NCBI GenBank assembly: GCA_028583605.1
Contig: CM053329.1
Span: forward strand, 17,770,455 to 17,834,454
DNA length: 64,000 nucleotides
Source of the DNA: Dastarcus helophoroides
Lineage: Eukaryota; Arthropoda; Insecta; Coleoptera; Bothrideridae
Direction of reading: 5' to 3'
Within the stretch, counting starts at the first letter, position 1; each line of letters starts with the position of its first letter. This document shows positions 24,816 to 35,185 of this stretch, piece by piece. Made by a program: the position numbers and the translations under genes. The notes under the pieces are model-generated. The model had not been told where the DNA came from, did not search any database, and saw only the letters and a list, made by a program, of their open reading frames with translations.

Positions 24816-25254
24816 CCAAACTTCGAATCTAATAAATGTTCAAACCTATTGGTCTCTGCATTATAGAATTGATTCTTTCGAAACACTACAGCACAGGTGG
24901 ATGATTGATGACATCTCTTTTCTACGAGTACTATCATGGGAGATGGTCGCAGGAACTAATAGGATTGATCCCCCCAACGGCAAGATTCTTGAGGGGTACT
25001 AGACAGTCGGAGACAGCAAATCCCTGTGCGGTCCAGCTTGACACAGTGAGGACTTCTGTCTACGGAGACTATTTTTTTCTATAGAACTTCCAAGTTATGG
25101 AACTTGTTACCGAAAGGAATTTTCCCCAAGAATTACAACCTATCCTTGTTTAAGAAGGCGGTTCATTACCATCTATCTTTGTTTCCGCATTCTACTCGCA
25201 GTGCTTTGAAAACATAATGGGGTTATCCTTTGCGAGTGGATTGAACTTAAAAAA

Positions 25255-25627
25255 ATATCAAAGGCGCAACACTTTTAAAAATTGAAATAGAAAGCGAAAC
25301 TCTTTCGATCATCAAAGAAGACCTTTGGCCCACCATCGTAGGAAGCTTCATTAAGAACAAGAAAAAAATCAAATTCAAGACAGGAGAGTGTGAGGCGAAC
25401 TGACTATGTCAATTGTACCATAAGCGAAACCCTTCTGTAATCCAGGTAGCACAAAATGGGGGCAAAAGGATTCAATCAGTATAGGATTCTGTATGTCAAC
25501 TATACTAAAGATGAAGCTCATCTGCAAGGTGGAATGAAAAACTAAGATTCAAGATAGAAGACCACGGTAACTTAGCATGAGGACTATACCAAAGGCGAAA
25601 CTCTTTCGAATCTAAAATGGACAAAAT
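25255..25627. repeat. Satellite C resumes, diverged units
   Basis: Units with GGAAGC/ACAAGAAAAAAATCAAATTC and AGACCACGGTAACTTAG-type blocks continue directly after the LINE. They are more divergent than those before 23.6 kb. Confidence 0.75.
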
Positions 25628-25873
25628 ATAAGATGGTGAACAAATGACCAATTAAATGTTCTGTAATTAAACAGTTAAACGTGCTTAAAATTGAAAATAT
25701 GTACAACCGCAACCATAGACTAGTTTCGGCCTTCCTTGGCCTCATCAGCATGGTACGGTGGTTGTATACACTTCCTGTGACTTGTAACTGACTAATTGAA
25801 GCATTACTCTCTGCTGAGATAATAAGCGTTGTATATACGAATATATACAAGTTAATAATAATAAGATGGTGAA
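25628..25873 (-). mobile_element. 220-bp hammerhead-bearing element with 13-bp target duplication
   Basis: ATAAGATGGTGAA occurs at 25,628-25,640 and again at 25,861-25,873. The 220 bp between are unrelated to the satellite on either side, which marks a recent insertion with an exact 13-bp target duplication. The minus strand holds a full hammerhead (25,702-25,766). Nearer its 5' end on that strand is a perfect 9-bp hairpin TTGTATATA-TTCG-TATATACAA (25,829-25,850), and a TTATTATTAA tract abuts the duplication. No coding capacity. Size, ribozyme and duplication fit a small non-autonomous retrozyme-like element. Confidence 0.85.
25702..25766 (-). ncRNA. Hammerhead self-cleaving ribozyme, intact, with internal-loop stem I
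   Basis: Reading the minus strand: outer stem I TACAACC, internal loop, inner stem I ACCATG; core CTGATGA (25,748 down to 25,742); stem II GGCC, loop AAGGAA, GGCC; GAAA (25,727-25,724); palindromic stem III ACTAGT (25,724-25,719); C25,718 before cleavage, giving the favoured GUC triplet; then inner stem I TATGGT, internal loop TGC, and outer stem I GGTTGTA. Every conserved core base is present. The stem I internal loop opposite a six-base loop II is the arrangement used by fast natural hammerheads for tertiary contacts. Predicted cleavage lies between 25,718 and 25,717. This is the best ribozyme in the window. Confidence 0.92.
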
Positions 25874-26250
25874 GGAAAGAGGATGAACACTGAACTATAC
25901 TGGAGGCAAAACACTTCCAAAGTGAAAATGGCATAGAAACGAAGGCACTATTAATCATAACAAAGGCGAAATCCCTCTACAGAAACCATGCAATGGAAAA
26001 ACAAAACTGAAGACAAGATTGCACGATAACTCAGTATCTCAGCTATACCAGAGGCGAAACTCTCGCGAAATGAAAATGTCATAGAAGAATAGATACTCAA
26101 GGCAGAAAGCGAACGAAGATTCCAACTTTACTTGAGGGAAAATCCTTTCAAAGTGAGAATAGTCACAAAGGTCAAGACCCCTCCATATGATATACATATC
26201 AGAGGCGAAAATTCTTGTAATGGATCAATATTTTAAAAGTTGGAAACTGT
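25874..26250. repeat. Satellite C, last diverged units
   Basis: Recurrent ACTATACCAGAGGCGAAAC-type blocks and AAAATGGCATAGAAACGAA words show decayed satellite C. Similarity fades out by about 26,250. Confidence 0.65.
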
Positions 26251-26820
26251 TTAATTATCAGGATTCTCGATTTTCTACTCAAGGAGATCGCGAGTGGTCC
26301 TCTCATACTCTGTTCCTTTGGTAACAAATTTTGAAGTTGTCATTTTGATAGCTGATCTTCCTAACCTTATATTAATTGAATCACAAATTCTCGATATCTA
26401 ACGATAGGAAGTCGTTCATGAAGATGTTGACTTGATCGTTTAGGATCAATTGACGATACCAAATTAATCCTTCAGTCTTCGTTGCGTCACTTGTAAGAGT
26501 CATTTTAGACATCAAGTATTTTTGGATTATTGTCAACCTCAGTGATTTCTATTCCAGGTGAAGTGCGAGTTCTTAGTGATAAAAAAGCCTAAGAAGGAAA
26601 CGAAATCAGTCTCTATACATTTATCGTTCGTGGGAAATGTCTTCAAGAATAGAAGAATCCCATTTCTGTGGCGAAAAATAGTCTAGAACCAAATAACTTC
26701 AGGCTTATCGAACTTCATCAGTGGAAATAAAGATATTTGAAATGTTGACTCGGAATTTAATGATTTCGAAGTTCTTGACCCCTGAAGAACGCCGCCCATG
26801 ATTTTACGATAGAGGAACGC
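26251..26820. other. Low-copy spacer with a possible hammerhead relic
   Basis: No gene seen. On the minus strand at about 26,690-26,730 CTGATGA is followed by a weak stem and GAAG, with CCA/TGG at the stem I position. It resembles a decayed hammerhead but lacks a clean stem II and the GAAA box. Confidence 0.4.
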
Positions 26821-27720
26821 CCTTGTGGCACGCAAAGTGGCATAATTGCGCACAATGGAGCCGGACGTGGCTTATTATTATTTATTTATGTACGAGGCCC
26901 GCGAAAACGCCAGAGCAATCAGAGAAAACGCCACAGAAATGTAAATGCATTGGGGAAAAAACGCAGCAGCCACCGCCGCTAGTCAAAAGAGGGGACACGT
27001 CGAGGATTTACGAGTAAGCAGGAGCACCTCTCCATCCGGATATTAGAAGAGAGATCGGATCGTTCGGCATCGGCCGCGAAGTTTCGCAAAGTGTCCTAAA
27101 ACTTTTACAATCGCTAGAGCCTGGCTGTGTGCGGCGGTGTTTGATGGCCTATCTTCCAATGTGAGTAGCGGCCATAACACTAAGATGTATACGGCTGCGC
27201 TGGGGCCCCTCCTATATGCTATATGCAATCCGCATGCCACATACCTATAGGTATATCGGTTCGCCGGCATCGGGTGCAGGGTGATATCGTTGTGACACTC
27301 ATCACATTAGTCGTGCGGTTCAAACAGGACACCCTGATGGTGAGGTGAGCACCCATAATTAGCGCACTCCTCTCTCTGTAGCTGCTTGGCATGTACTAAG
27401 TGGATTGTGGATTGCATGTGCTGCGTGTGTTTTCCTTTCGCTCCTCGTTCCCATCCATCATGCTCTATGCTCGACCAACCGGCAGGTTCATTGTTTATTC
27501 ATCAGCCGGCTCATTATTAGCGGCTATACTACGCTTGGTCTCTCAATCTTCACTCGTTTTGCATGCCATTAAAGTGGCGTGGGTCGAACGACTTGACCCT
27601 GTTCCACCAGCGATGATTTGCAGTCTCCTCTAACAATTGTCGACCAATTATGTGTTGTTATGTGATGTAGACGAGTAGCTATCGCTGTACAAGTTGTAGA
27701 TTGTTATCTATGTATGTTGA
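26821..27720. other. GC-richer low-copy island, no gene recognised
   Basis: Composition changes sharply to near 50 % GC and repeats vanish. Frames of 64-77 codons occur on both strands, but none has a recognisable domain, splice context or codon pattern, and they contradict each other in direction. Features include a perfect palindrome TACCTATAGGTA (about 27,241-27,255) and many homeodomain-like ATTA/TTTAT words at 26,870-26,890. It could be a relic of single-copy DNA, a distal exon or a regulatory region; I cannot decide from sequence alone. Confidence 0.45.
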
Positions 27721-28544
27721 GGACATTCCTCTTTCGTCAGATTTACGATAACCAAAAACATGTTGTCTAGGTCTAAACTTACCACGTTTTCAATGCTATT
27801 CAAAACATGAACGAATCTGAATCAAAGCTTTATATCATTTGATTTGATAATCATAGTAATCCTTGATGTTTTGACAATAGATTATATCACTTATGTTACC
27901 AATACCATTACTTTAAACCAAGTAATCTCTTAAAATTGACTCGAATTGCAGATAAATTAAAGTATGTGTCAATACCCAATTTCTTCATCAACTTAAACAT
28001 TCGTTTTAATGGGGAATAATTTGCCAAACACTTCAATAAGTGAGATAATTTACTCCTCCAAAGCAAAAATTATCCAAAATTTTAGATCAACCATGTTTTA
28101 AATCATCTATGTTGTAAGTTGCGTATTACTTAATCTATACGTAATCGTGTAATTATTGTTAATCATCATCATCTGAAACTTTGTACCAATAATATCATTG
28201 CCCACTACCGATCTGATGAAGAGGTAAAACCTTGTTTTACAATTGAGCTAGAGGTGCATATGGTTAACGTTTTAAAGAGAACAATGTTCCTCATCAGTGG
28301 TGATATCCCAATTATTTTTATCTATGTTCTTGTAAAATGTCTCGAGGTCAACAAACAAACTTGTAATCTCTTCCCAATTATTCTTCTCTAATAAATCAAA
28401 GTGAAATATGCTAGAATTGCACTGGGAGCTTTAAAAGTGTTCAACAAACCAATAAAATCGAGAAATGCGGAGGAAGAATAAGATCACCTCCACAGATATA
28501 GAAGAGCAGCGAATGTAGGAACGTTTTAATTAAAATATCATTCG
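27721..28544. other. AT-rich spacer with two facing hammerhead-like relics
   Basis: On the plus strand CTGATGA at 28,213 precedes a hairpin GTAAAAC/GTTTTAC but no GAAA follows. On the minus strand CTGATGA (28,297-28,291) precedes GAAC/GTTC and then AAAACGTTAACC, where a GAAAC box with an AACGTT palindrome could once have stood. Both are too damaged to call ribozymes. Nothing else is recognised. Confidence 0.4.
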
Positions 28545-29145
28545 ACTATCGTTCAATACTACAAAGTTATTCAGATGGTTTCCATTTTCCTGATGAGGCA
28601 AGATAAAATAAGATACACGGACGATTACTGAGCTCCTGAAAGTTATTCAGAGCTTATTAAGAAGACGAATGAATATTAAAAGGTTAATTTGTCTTCATTG
28701 CTCTTCATTAAGAAATTGTACAGATCCCCTCAGTTCTCCTCATCAAGATACCAAGTTATCTAAACAATTTCTGATCACTAAGACAGACATTTCACCATTA
28801 TTTCTTATCAAAAACTTATTTAAATTCCTTTAGGTCTTCTTAGTAGGATAAATTAAGCCTAAAAGGTTAATTTGGTTTAGTTGCTCTTTAACAGAAAATT
28901 GTTTGAATGCTTTCAGTTATCCTCATCAAAAAAAATCAGTTATACTCATCACAAGTTTAAGTCATCGTAACAATTTCCTGAATACTGAGACAGAGATTAG
29001 ATGATCTTTTGCCATCGAGAAAATTTCAGTTCTCCTTATTGGAAGTTCAAGTCATCTCAACAGCTTTCTGATCATTCAAACAGACGATTGTTTGTCACCA
29101 AGAAGTCATTCAGATTCAAGTCTTCATAAGAAGGTATATTAACCC
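28545..29145. repeat. Satellite D, left divergent edge
   Basis: Units with GGTTAATTTG and CTCTTCAT blocks begin here but differ clearly from the core array. Part of this edge (about 28,575-28,930) is closely matched at 38,925-39,265 on the far side of the array. Confidence 0.85.
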
Positions 29146-32100
29146 CAAAAGAATAATTTGGCTCTTCATCAGGAAATTGTTTGGATTCCTTCAATTATTA
29201 TGATCAGCAGACAAAGTCATCTAAACAACTCCTGATCAATGAGACAGACATGTCGCCATCATTCCGTGTCAGGAACATATTCAAATACGTTCAAGTCGTC
29301 TTCAGAGACATAGTAATCTTAAAAGGTTAATTTGGTCTCGTTATTCTTCATCAGAACATTGTTCAGATGCTTTCAATTCTCCTCATCACGAGTTCAAGTC
29401 ATCTCAACAATTTCCTGATTACTGAAACAGACATTAGACTTTGGTTTACCATCAAAAAGTTATTCAGATCCCCCCAAGTTTTCAAAAGAAGATCACACTA
29501 ACCCTAAATAATAAATTTGGCTCATCAGGAAATTGTTTGGATTCCTTCAATTATTATGATCAGTAGACAAAGTCATCTAAACAACTCCTGATCAATGAGA
29601 CAGACTTGTCGCCATCATTCCGAGTCAGGAACATATTCAAATACGTTCAAGTCTTCTTCAGAGACATAGTAATCTTAAACGGTTAATTTGTTCTCGTTAT
29701 TCTTCATCAGAACATTGTTCAGATGCTTTCAATTCTCCTCATCACGAGTTCAAGTCATCTCAACAATTTCCTGATTACTGAGACAGACATTAGACGATGG
29801 TTTACCATCAAAAAGTTATTCAGATCCCCCCAAGTTTTCAAAAGAAGACACACTAACCCTAAATAATAAATTTGGCTCATCAGGAAATTGTTTGGATTCC
29901 TTCAATTATTATGACCAGTAGACAAAGACATCTAAACAACTCCTGATCAATGAGACAGTCATGTCGCCGTCATTCCGTGTCAGGAACATATTCAAATACG
30001 TTCAAGTCTTCTTCAGAGACATAGTAATCTTAAACGGTTAATTTGGTCTCGTTATTCTTCATCAGAACATTCTTCAGATGCATTCAATTCTCCTCATCAC
30101 GAGTTCAAGTCATCTCAACAATTTCCTGATTACTGAGACAGACATTAGACTTTGGTTTACCATCAAAAAGTTATTCAGATCCCCCCAAGTTTTCAAAAGA
30201 AGTCACACTAACCCTAAATAATAAATTTGGCTCATTAGGAAATTGTTTGGATTCCTTCAATTATTATGATCAGTAGACAAAGTCATCTAAACAACTCCTG
30301 ATCAATGAGACAGACATGTCGCCATCATTCCGTGTCAGGAACATATTCAAATACGTTCAAGTCGTCTTCAGAGACATAGTAATCTTAAAAGGTTAATTTG
30401 GTCTCGTTATTCTTCATCAGAACATTGTTCAGATGCTTTCAATTCTCCTCATCACGAGTTCAAGTCATCTCAACAATTTCCTGATTACTGAAACAGACAT
30501 TAGACTTTGGTTTACCATCAAAAAGTTATTCAGATCCCCCCAAGTTTTCAAAAGAAGTCACACTAACCCTAAATAATAAATTTGGCTCATCAGGAAATTG
30601 TTTGGATTCCTTCAATTATTATGATCAGTAGACAAAGTCATCTAAACAACTCCTGATCAATGAGACAGACTTGTCGCCATCATTCCGAGTCAGGAACATA
30701 TTCAAATACGTTCAAGTCTTCTTCAGAGACATAGTAATCTTAAACGGTTAATTTGTTCTCGTTATTCTTCATCAGAACATTGTTCAGATGCTTTCAATTC
30801 TCCTCATCACGAGTTCAAGTCATCTCAACAATTTCCTGATTACTGAGACAGACATTAGACGATGGTTTACCATCAAAAAGTTATTCAGATCCCCCCAAGT
30901 TTTCAAAAGAAGACACACTAACCCTAAATAATAAATTTGGCTCATCAGGAAATTGTTTGGATTCCTTCAATTATTATGACCAGTAGACAAAGACATCTAA
31001 ACAACTCCTGATCAATGAGACAGTCATGTCGCCGTCATTCCGTGTCAGGAACATATTCAAATACGTTCAAGTCTTCTTCAGAGACATAGTAATCTTAAAC
31101 GGTTAATTTGGTCTCGTTATTCTTCATCAGAACATTCTTCAGATGCATTCAATTCTCCTCATCACGAGTTCAAGTCATCTCAACAATTTCCTGATTACTG
31201 AGACAGACATTAGACTTTGGTTTACCATCAAAAAGTTATTCAGATCCCCCCAAGTTTTCAAAAGAAGTCACACTAACCCTAAATAATAAATTTGGCTCAT
31301 TAGGAAATTGTTTGGATTCCTTCAATTATTATGATCAGTAGACAAAGTCATCTAAACAACTCCTGATCAATGAGACAGACATGTCGCCATCATTCCGTGT
31401 CAGGAACATATTCAAATACGTTCAAGTCGTCTTCAGAGACATAGTAATCTTAAAAGGTTAATTTGGTCTCGTTATTCTTCATCAGAACATTGTTCAGATG
31501 CTTTCAATTCTCCTCATCACGAGTTCAAGTCATCTCAACAATTTCCTGATTACTGAAACAGACATTAGACTTTGGTTTACCATCAAAAAGTTATTCAGAT
31601 CCCCCCAAGTTTTCAAAAGAAGTCACACTAACCCTAAATAATAAATTTGGCTCATCAGGAAATTGTTTGGATTCCTTCAATTATTATGATCAGTAGACAA
31701 AGTCATCTAAACAACTCCTGATCAATGAGACAGACTTGTCGCCATCATTCCGAGTCAGGAACATATTCAAATACGTTCAAGTCTTCTTCAGAGACATAGT
31801 AATCTTAAACGGTTAATTTGTTCTCGTTATTCTTCATCAGAACATTGTTCAGATGCTTTCAATTCTCCTCATCACGAGTTCAAGTCATCTCAACAATTTC
31901 CTGATTACTGAGACAGACATTAGACGATGGTTTACCATCAAAAAGTTATTCAGATCCCCCCAAGTTTTCAAAAGAAGACACACTAACCCTAAATAATAAA
32001 TTTGGCTCATCAGGAAATTGTTTGGATTCCTTCAATTATTATGACCAGTAGACAAAGACATCTAAACAACTCCTGATCAATGAGACAGTCATGTCGCCGT

Positions 32101-35100
32101 CATTCCGTGTCAGGAACATATTCAAATACGTTCAAGTCTTCTTCAGAGACATAGTAATCTTAAACGGTTAATTTGGTCTCGTTATTCTTCATCAGAACAT
32201 TCTTCAGATGCATTCAATTCTCCTCATCACGAGTTCAAGTCATCTCAACAATTTCCTGATTACTGAGACAGACATTAGACTTTGGTTTACCATCAAAAAG
32301 TTATTCAGATCCCCCCAAGTTTTCAAAAGAAGTCACACTAACCCTAAATAATAAATTTGGCTCATTAGGAAATTGTTTGGATTCCTTCAATTATTATGAT
32401 CAGTAGACAAAGTCATCTAAACAACTCCTGATCAATGAGACAGACATGTCGCCATCATTCCGTGTCAGGAACATATTCAAATACGTTCAAGTCGTCTTCA
32501 GAGACATAGTAATCTTAAAAGGTTAATTTGGTCTCGTTATTCTTCATCGGAACATTGTTCAGATGCTTTCAATTCTCCTCATCACGAGTTCAAGTCATCT
32601 CAACAATTTCCTGATTACTGAAACAGACATTAGACGATGGTTTACCATCAAAAAGTTATTCAGATCCCCCCAAGTTTTCAAAAGAAGACACACTAACCCT
32701 AAATAATAAATTTGGCTCATCAGCAAATTGTTTGGATTCCTTCAATTATTATGATCAGTAGACAAAGTCATCTAAACAACTCCTGATCAATGAGACAGAT
32801 ATGTCGCCATCATTCCGTGTCAGGAACATATTCAAATACGTTGGAGTCGTCTTCAGAGACATAGTAATCTTAAAAGGTTAATTTGGTCTCGTTATTCTTC
32901 ATCAGAACATTGTTCAGATGCTTTCAATTCTCCTCATCACCAGTTCAAGTCATCTCAACAATTTCCTGATTACTGAAACAGACATTAGACTTTGGTTTAC
33001 CATCAAAAAGTTATTCAGATCCCCCCAAGTTTTCAAAAGAAGTCACACTAACCCTAAATAATAAATTTGGCTCATCAGGAAATTGTTTGGATTCCTTCAA
33101 TTATTATGATCAGTAGACAAAGTCATCTAAACAACTCCTGATCAATGAGACAGACTTGTCGCCATCATTCCGAGTCAGGAACATATTCAAATACGTTCAA
33201 GTCTTCTTCAGAGACATAGTAATCTTAAACGGTTAATTTGTTCTCGTTATTCTTCATCAGAACATTGTTCAGATGCTTTCAATTCTCCTCATCACGAGTT
33301 CAAGTCATCTCAACAATTTCCTGATTACTGAGACAGACATTAGACGATGGTTTACCATCAAAAAGTTATTCAGATCCCCCCAAGTTTTCAAAAGAAGACA
33401 CACTAACCCTAAATAATAAATTTGGCTCATCAGGAAATTGTTTGGATTCCTTCAATTATTATGACCAGTAGACAAAGACATCTAAACAACTCCTGATCAA
33501 TGAGACAGTCATGTCGCCGTCATTCCGTGTCAGGAACATATTCAAATACGTTCAAGTCTTCTTCAGAGACATAGTAATCTTAAACGGTTAATTTGGTCTC
33601 GTTATTCTTCATCAGAACATTGTTCAGATGCATTCAATTCTCCTCATCACGAGTTCAAGTCATCTCAACAATTTCCTGATTACTGAGACAGACATTAGAC
33701 TTTGGTTTACCATCAAAAAGTTATTCAGATCCCCCCAAGTTTTCAAAAGAAGTCACACTAACCCTAAATAATAAATTTGGCTCATTAGGAAATTGTTTGG
33801 ATTCCTTCAATTATTATGATCAGTAGACAAAGTCATCTAAACAACTCCTGATCAATGAGACAGACATGTCGCCATCATTCCGTGTCAGGAACATATTCAA
33901 ATACGTTCAAGTCGTCTTCAGAGACATAGTAATCTTAAAAGGTTAATTTGGTCTCGTTATTCTTCATCGGAACATTGTTCAGATGCTTTCAATTCTCCTC
34001 ATCACGAGTTCAAGTCATCTCAACAATTTCCTGATTACTGAAACAGACATTAGACGATGGTTTACCATCAAAAAGTTATTCAGATCCCCCCAAGTTTTCA
34101 AAAGAAGACACACTAACCCTAAATAATAAATTTGGCTCATCAGCAAATTGTTTGGATTCCTTCAATTATTATGATCAGTAGACAAAGTCATCTAAACAAC
34201 TCCTGATCAATGAGACAGATATGTCGCCATCATTCCGTGTCAGGAACATATTCAAATACGTTGGAGTCGTCTTCAGAGACATAGTAATCTTAAAAGGTTA
34301 ATTTGGTCTCGTTATTCTTCATCAGAACATTGTTCAGATGCTTTCAATTCTCCTCATCACCAGTTCAAGTCATCTCAACAATTTCCTGATTACTGAAACA
34401 GACATTAGACTTTGGTTTACCATCAAAAAGTTATTCAGATCCCCCCAAGTTTTCAAAAGAAGTCACACTAACCCTAAATAATAAATTTGGCTCATCAGGA
34501 AATTGTTTGGATTCCTTCAATTATTATGATCAGTAGACAAAGTCATCTAAACAACTCCTGATCAATGAGACAGACTTGTCGCCATCATTCCGAGTCAGGA
34601 ACATATTCAAATACGTTCAAGTCTTCTTCAGAGACATAGTAATCTTAAACGGTTAATTTGTTCTCGTTATTCTTCATCAGAACATTGTTCAGATGCTTTC
34701 AATTCTCCTCATCACGAGTTCAAGTCATCTCAACAATTTCCTGATTACTGAGACAGACATTAGACGATGGTTTACCATCAAAAAGTTATTCAGATCCCCC
34801 CAAGTTTTCAAAAGAAGACACACTAACCCTAAATAATAAATTTGGCTCATCAGGAAATTGTTTGGATTCCTTCAATTATTATGATCAGTAGACAAAGTCA
34901 TCTAAACAACTCCTGATCAATGAGACAGACATGTCGCCATCATTCCGTGTCAGGAACATATTCAGATACGTTCAAGTCTTCTTCAGAGACATAGTAATCT
35001 TAAAAGGTTAATTTGGTCTCGTTATTCTTCATCGGAACATTGTTCAGATGCTTTCAATTCTCCTCATCACGAGTTCAAGTCATCTCAACAATTTCCTGAT

Positions 35101-35185
35101 TACTGAAACAGACATTAGACGATGGTTTACCATCAAAAAGTTATTCAGATCCCACCAAGTTTTCAAAAGGAGACACACTAACCCT
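29146..35185. repeat. Satellite D core: 355-bp monomers in 3-mer then 4-mer higher-order repeats
   Basis: AAATAATAAATTTGGCT starts at 29,506, 29,861, 30,216, 30,571, 30,926, 31,281, 31,636, 31,991, 32,346, 32,701, 33,056, 33,411, 33,766, 34,121, 34,476 and 34,831: exactly 355 bp each. Diagnostic variants define monomer types: alpha (GACTTGTCGCC), beta (CAGTCATGTCGCCGTC), gamma (GGCTCATTAGG) and delta (CAGCAAATTG, TTGGAGTCGTC). The order is alpha-beta-gamma three times (1065 bp), then delta-alpha-beta-gamma-delta-alpha (1420-bp period). Each 355-bp unit is itself two diverged halves of about 171 and 184 bp, both with TTAATTTGG/TAAATTTGG, CATCTMAACAA, CCTGAT and GAGACAGACAT. The last monomer (34,831) is already drifting. 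Confidence 0.95.

Larger units (their letters stand above)
24453..24882. mobile_element. 404-bp hammerhead-bearing insert with 13-bp target duplication
   Basis: The LINE sequence TGATTCTCTCGAA (24,453-24,465) is repeated as TGATTCTTTCGAA (24,870-24,882); the related LINE copy at 37.6 kb has the site once and uninterrupted. The insert (24,466-24,869) holds an inverted repeat of about 97 bp. The left arm is about 24,612-24,708; the right arm, about 24,771-24,868, carries an intact hammerhead on the plus strand. The left arm carries a decayed one on the minus strand. The first 145 bp are unique here. No coding capacity is visible, so it must have moved using enzymes supplied elsewhere. Confidence 0.8.
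23636..25210 (+). pseudogene. LINE reverse transcriptase, frameshifted and interrupted
   Basis: The reverse transcriptase of a non-LTR element copies its RNA at a nicked target. Motif A, DISKAFDRAWH, lies near 23,670-23,703. After a frameshift near 23,795, motif B, GVPQGSVLSP, lies near 23,833-23,865, and the catalytic YADD box at 23,925-23,936. A thumb and linker region follows (DLNASKTQTAVFSKKTS, LGVNASTNFSWDDHVRAIAK). The frame is lost again near 24,300. After the 404-bp insert, DNA for the C-terminal RTS.LWN.LP region can still be followed to about 25,210. Catalytic residues survive, but at least two frameshifts and the insert make it non-coding. Confidence 0.85.
23633..25254 (+). mobile_element. 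5'-truncated LINE (non-LTR retrotransposon) inserted in satellite C
   Basis: Satellite text stops at TATGTCCACC (ends 23,632) and resumes as ATATCAAAGGCG at 25,255. Joining the two restores the satellite consensus with no target duplication visible. Between them lies a LINE 3' portion that ends in a short A tract. It contains reverse transcriptase motifs and a C-terminal region matching the copies at 37.2, 40.7 and 43.3 kb. A 404-bp insert with a 13-bp duplication (24,453-24,882) interrupts it, so the original insertion was about 1.2 kb. The 5' truncation is usual for target-primed reverse transcription. Clade is uncertain (CR1/Jockey-like). Confidence 0.88.

Noticed and set aside
24554..24937. 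Two facing small frames sharing NRFEHLLDSKFG
   Set aside because: The shared peptide results from the inverted repeat of the hammerhead insert, which is non-coding RNA-like DNA.
29146..35185. CRISPR-like array or gene cluster in the regular 355-bp repeats
   Set aside because: Whole units repeat without unique spacers, and the context is eukaryotic satellite.
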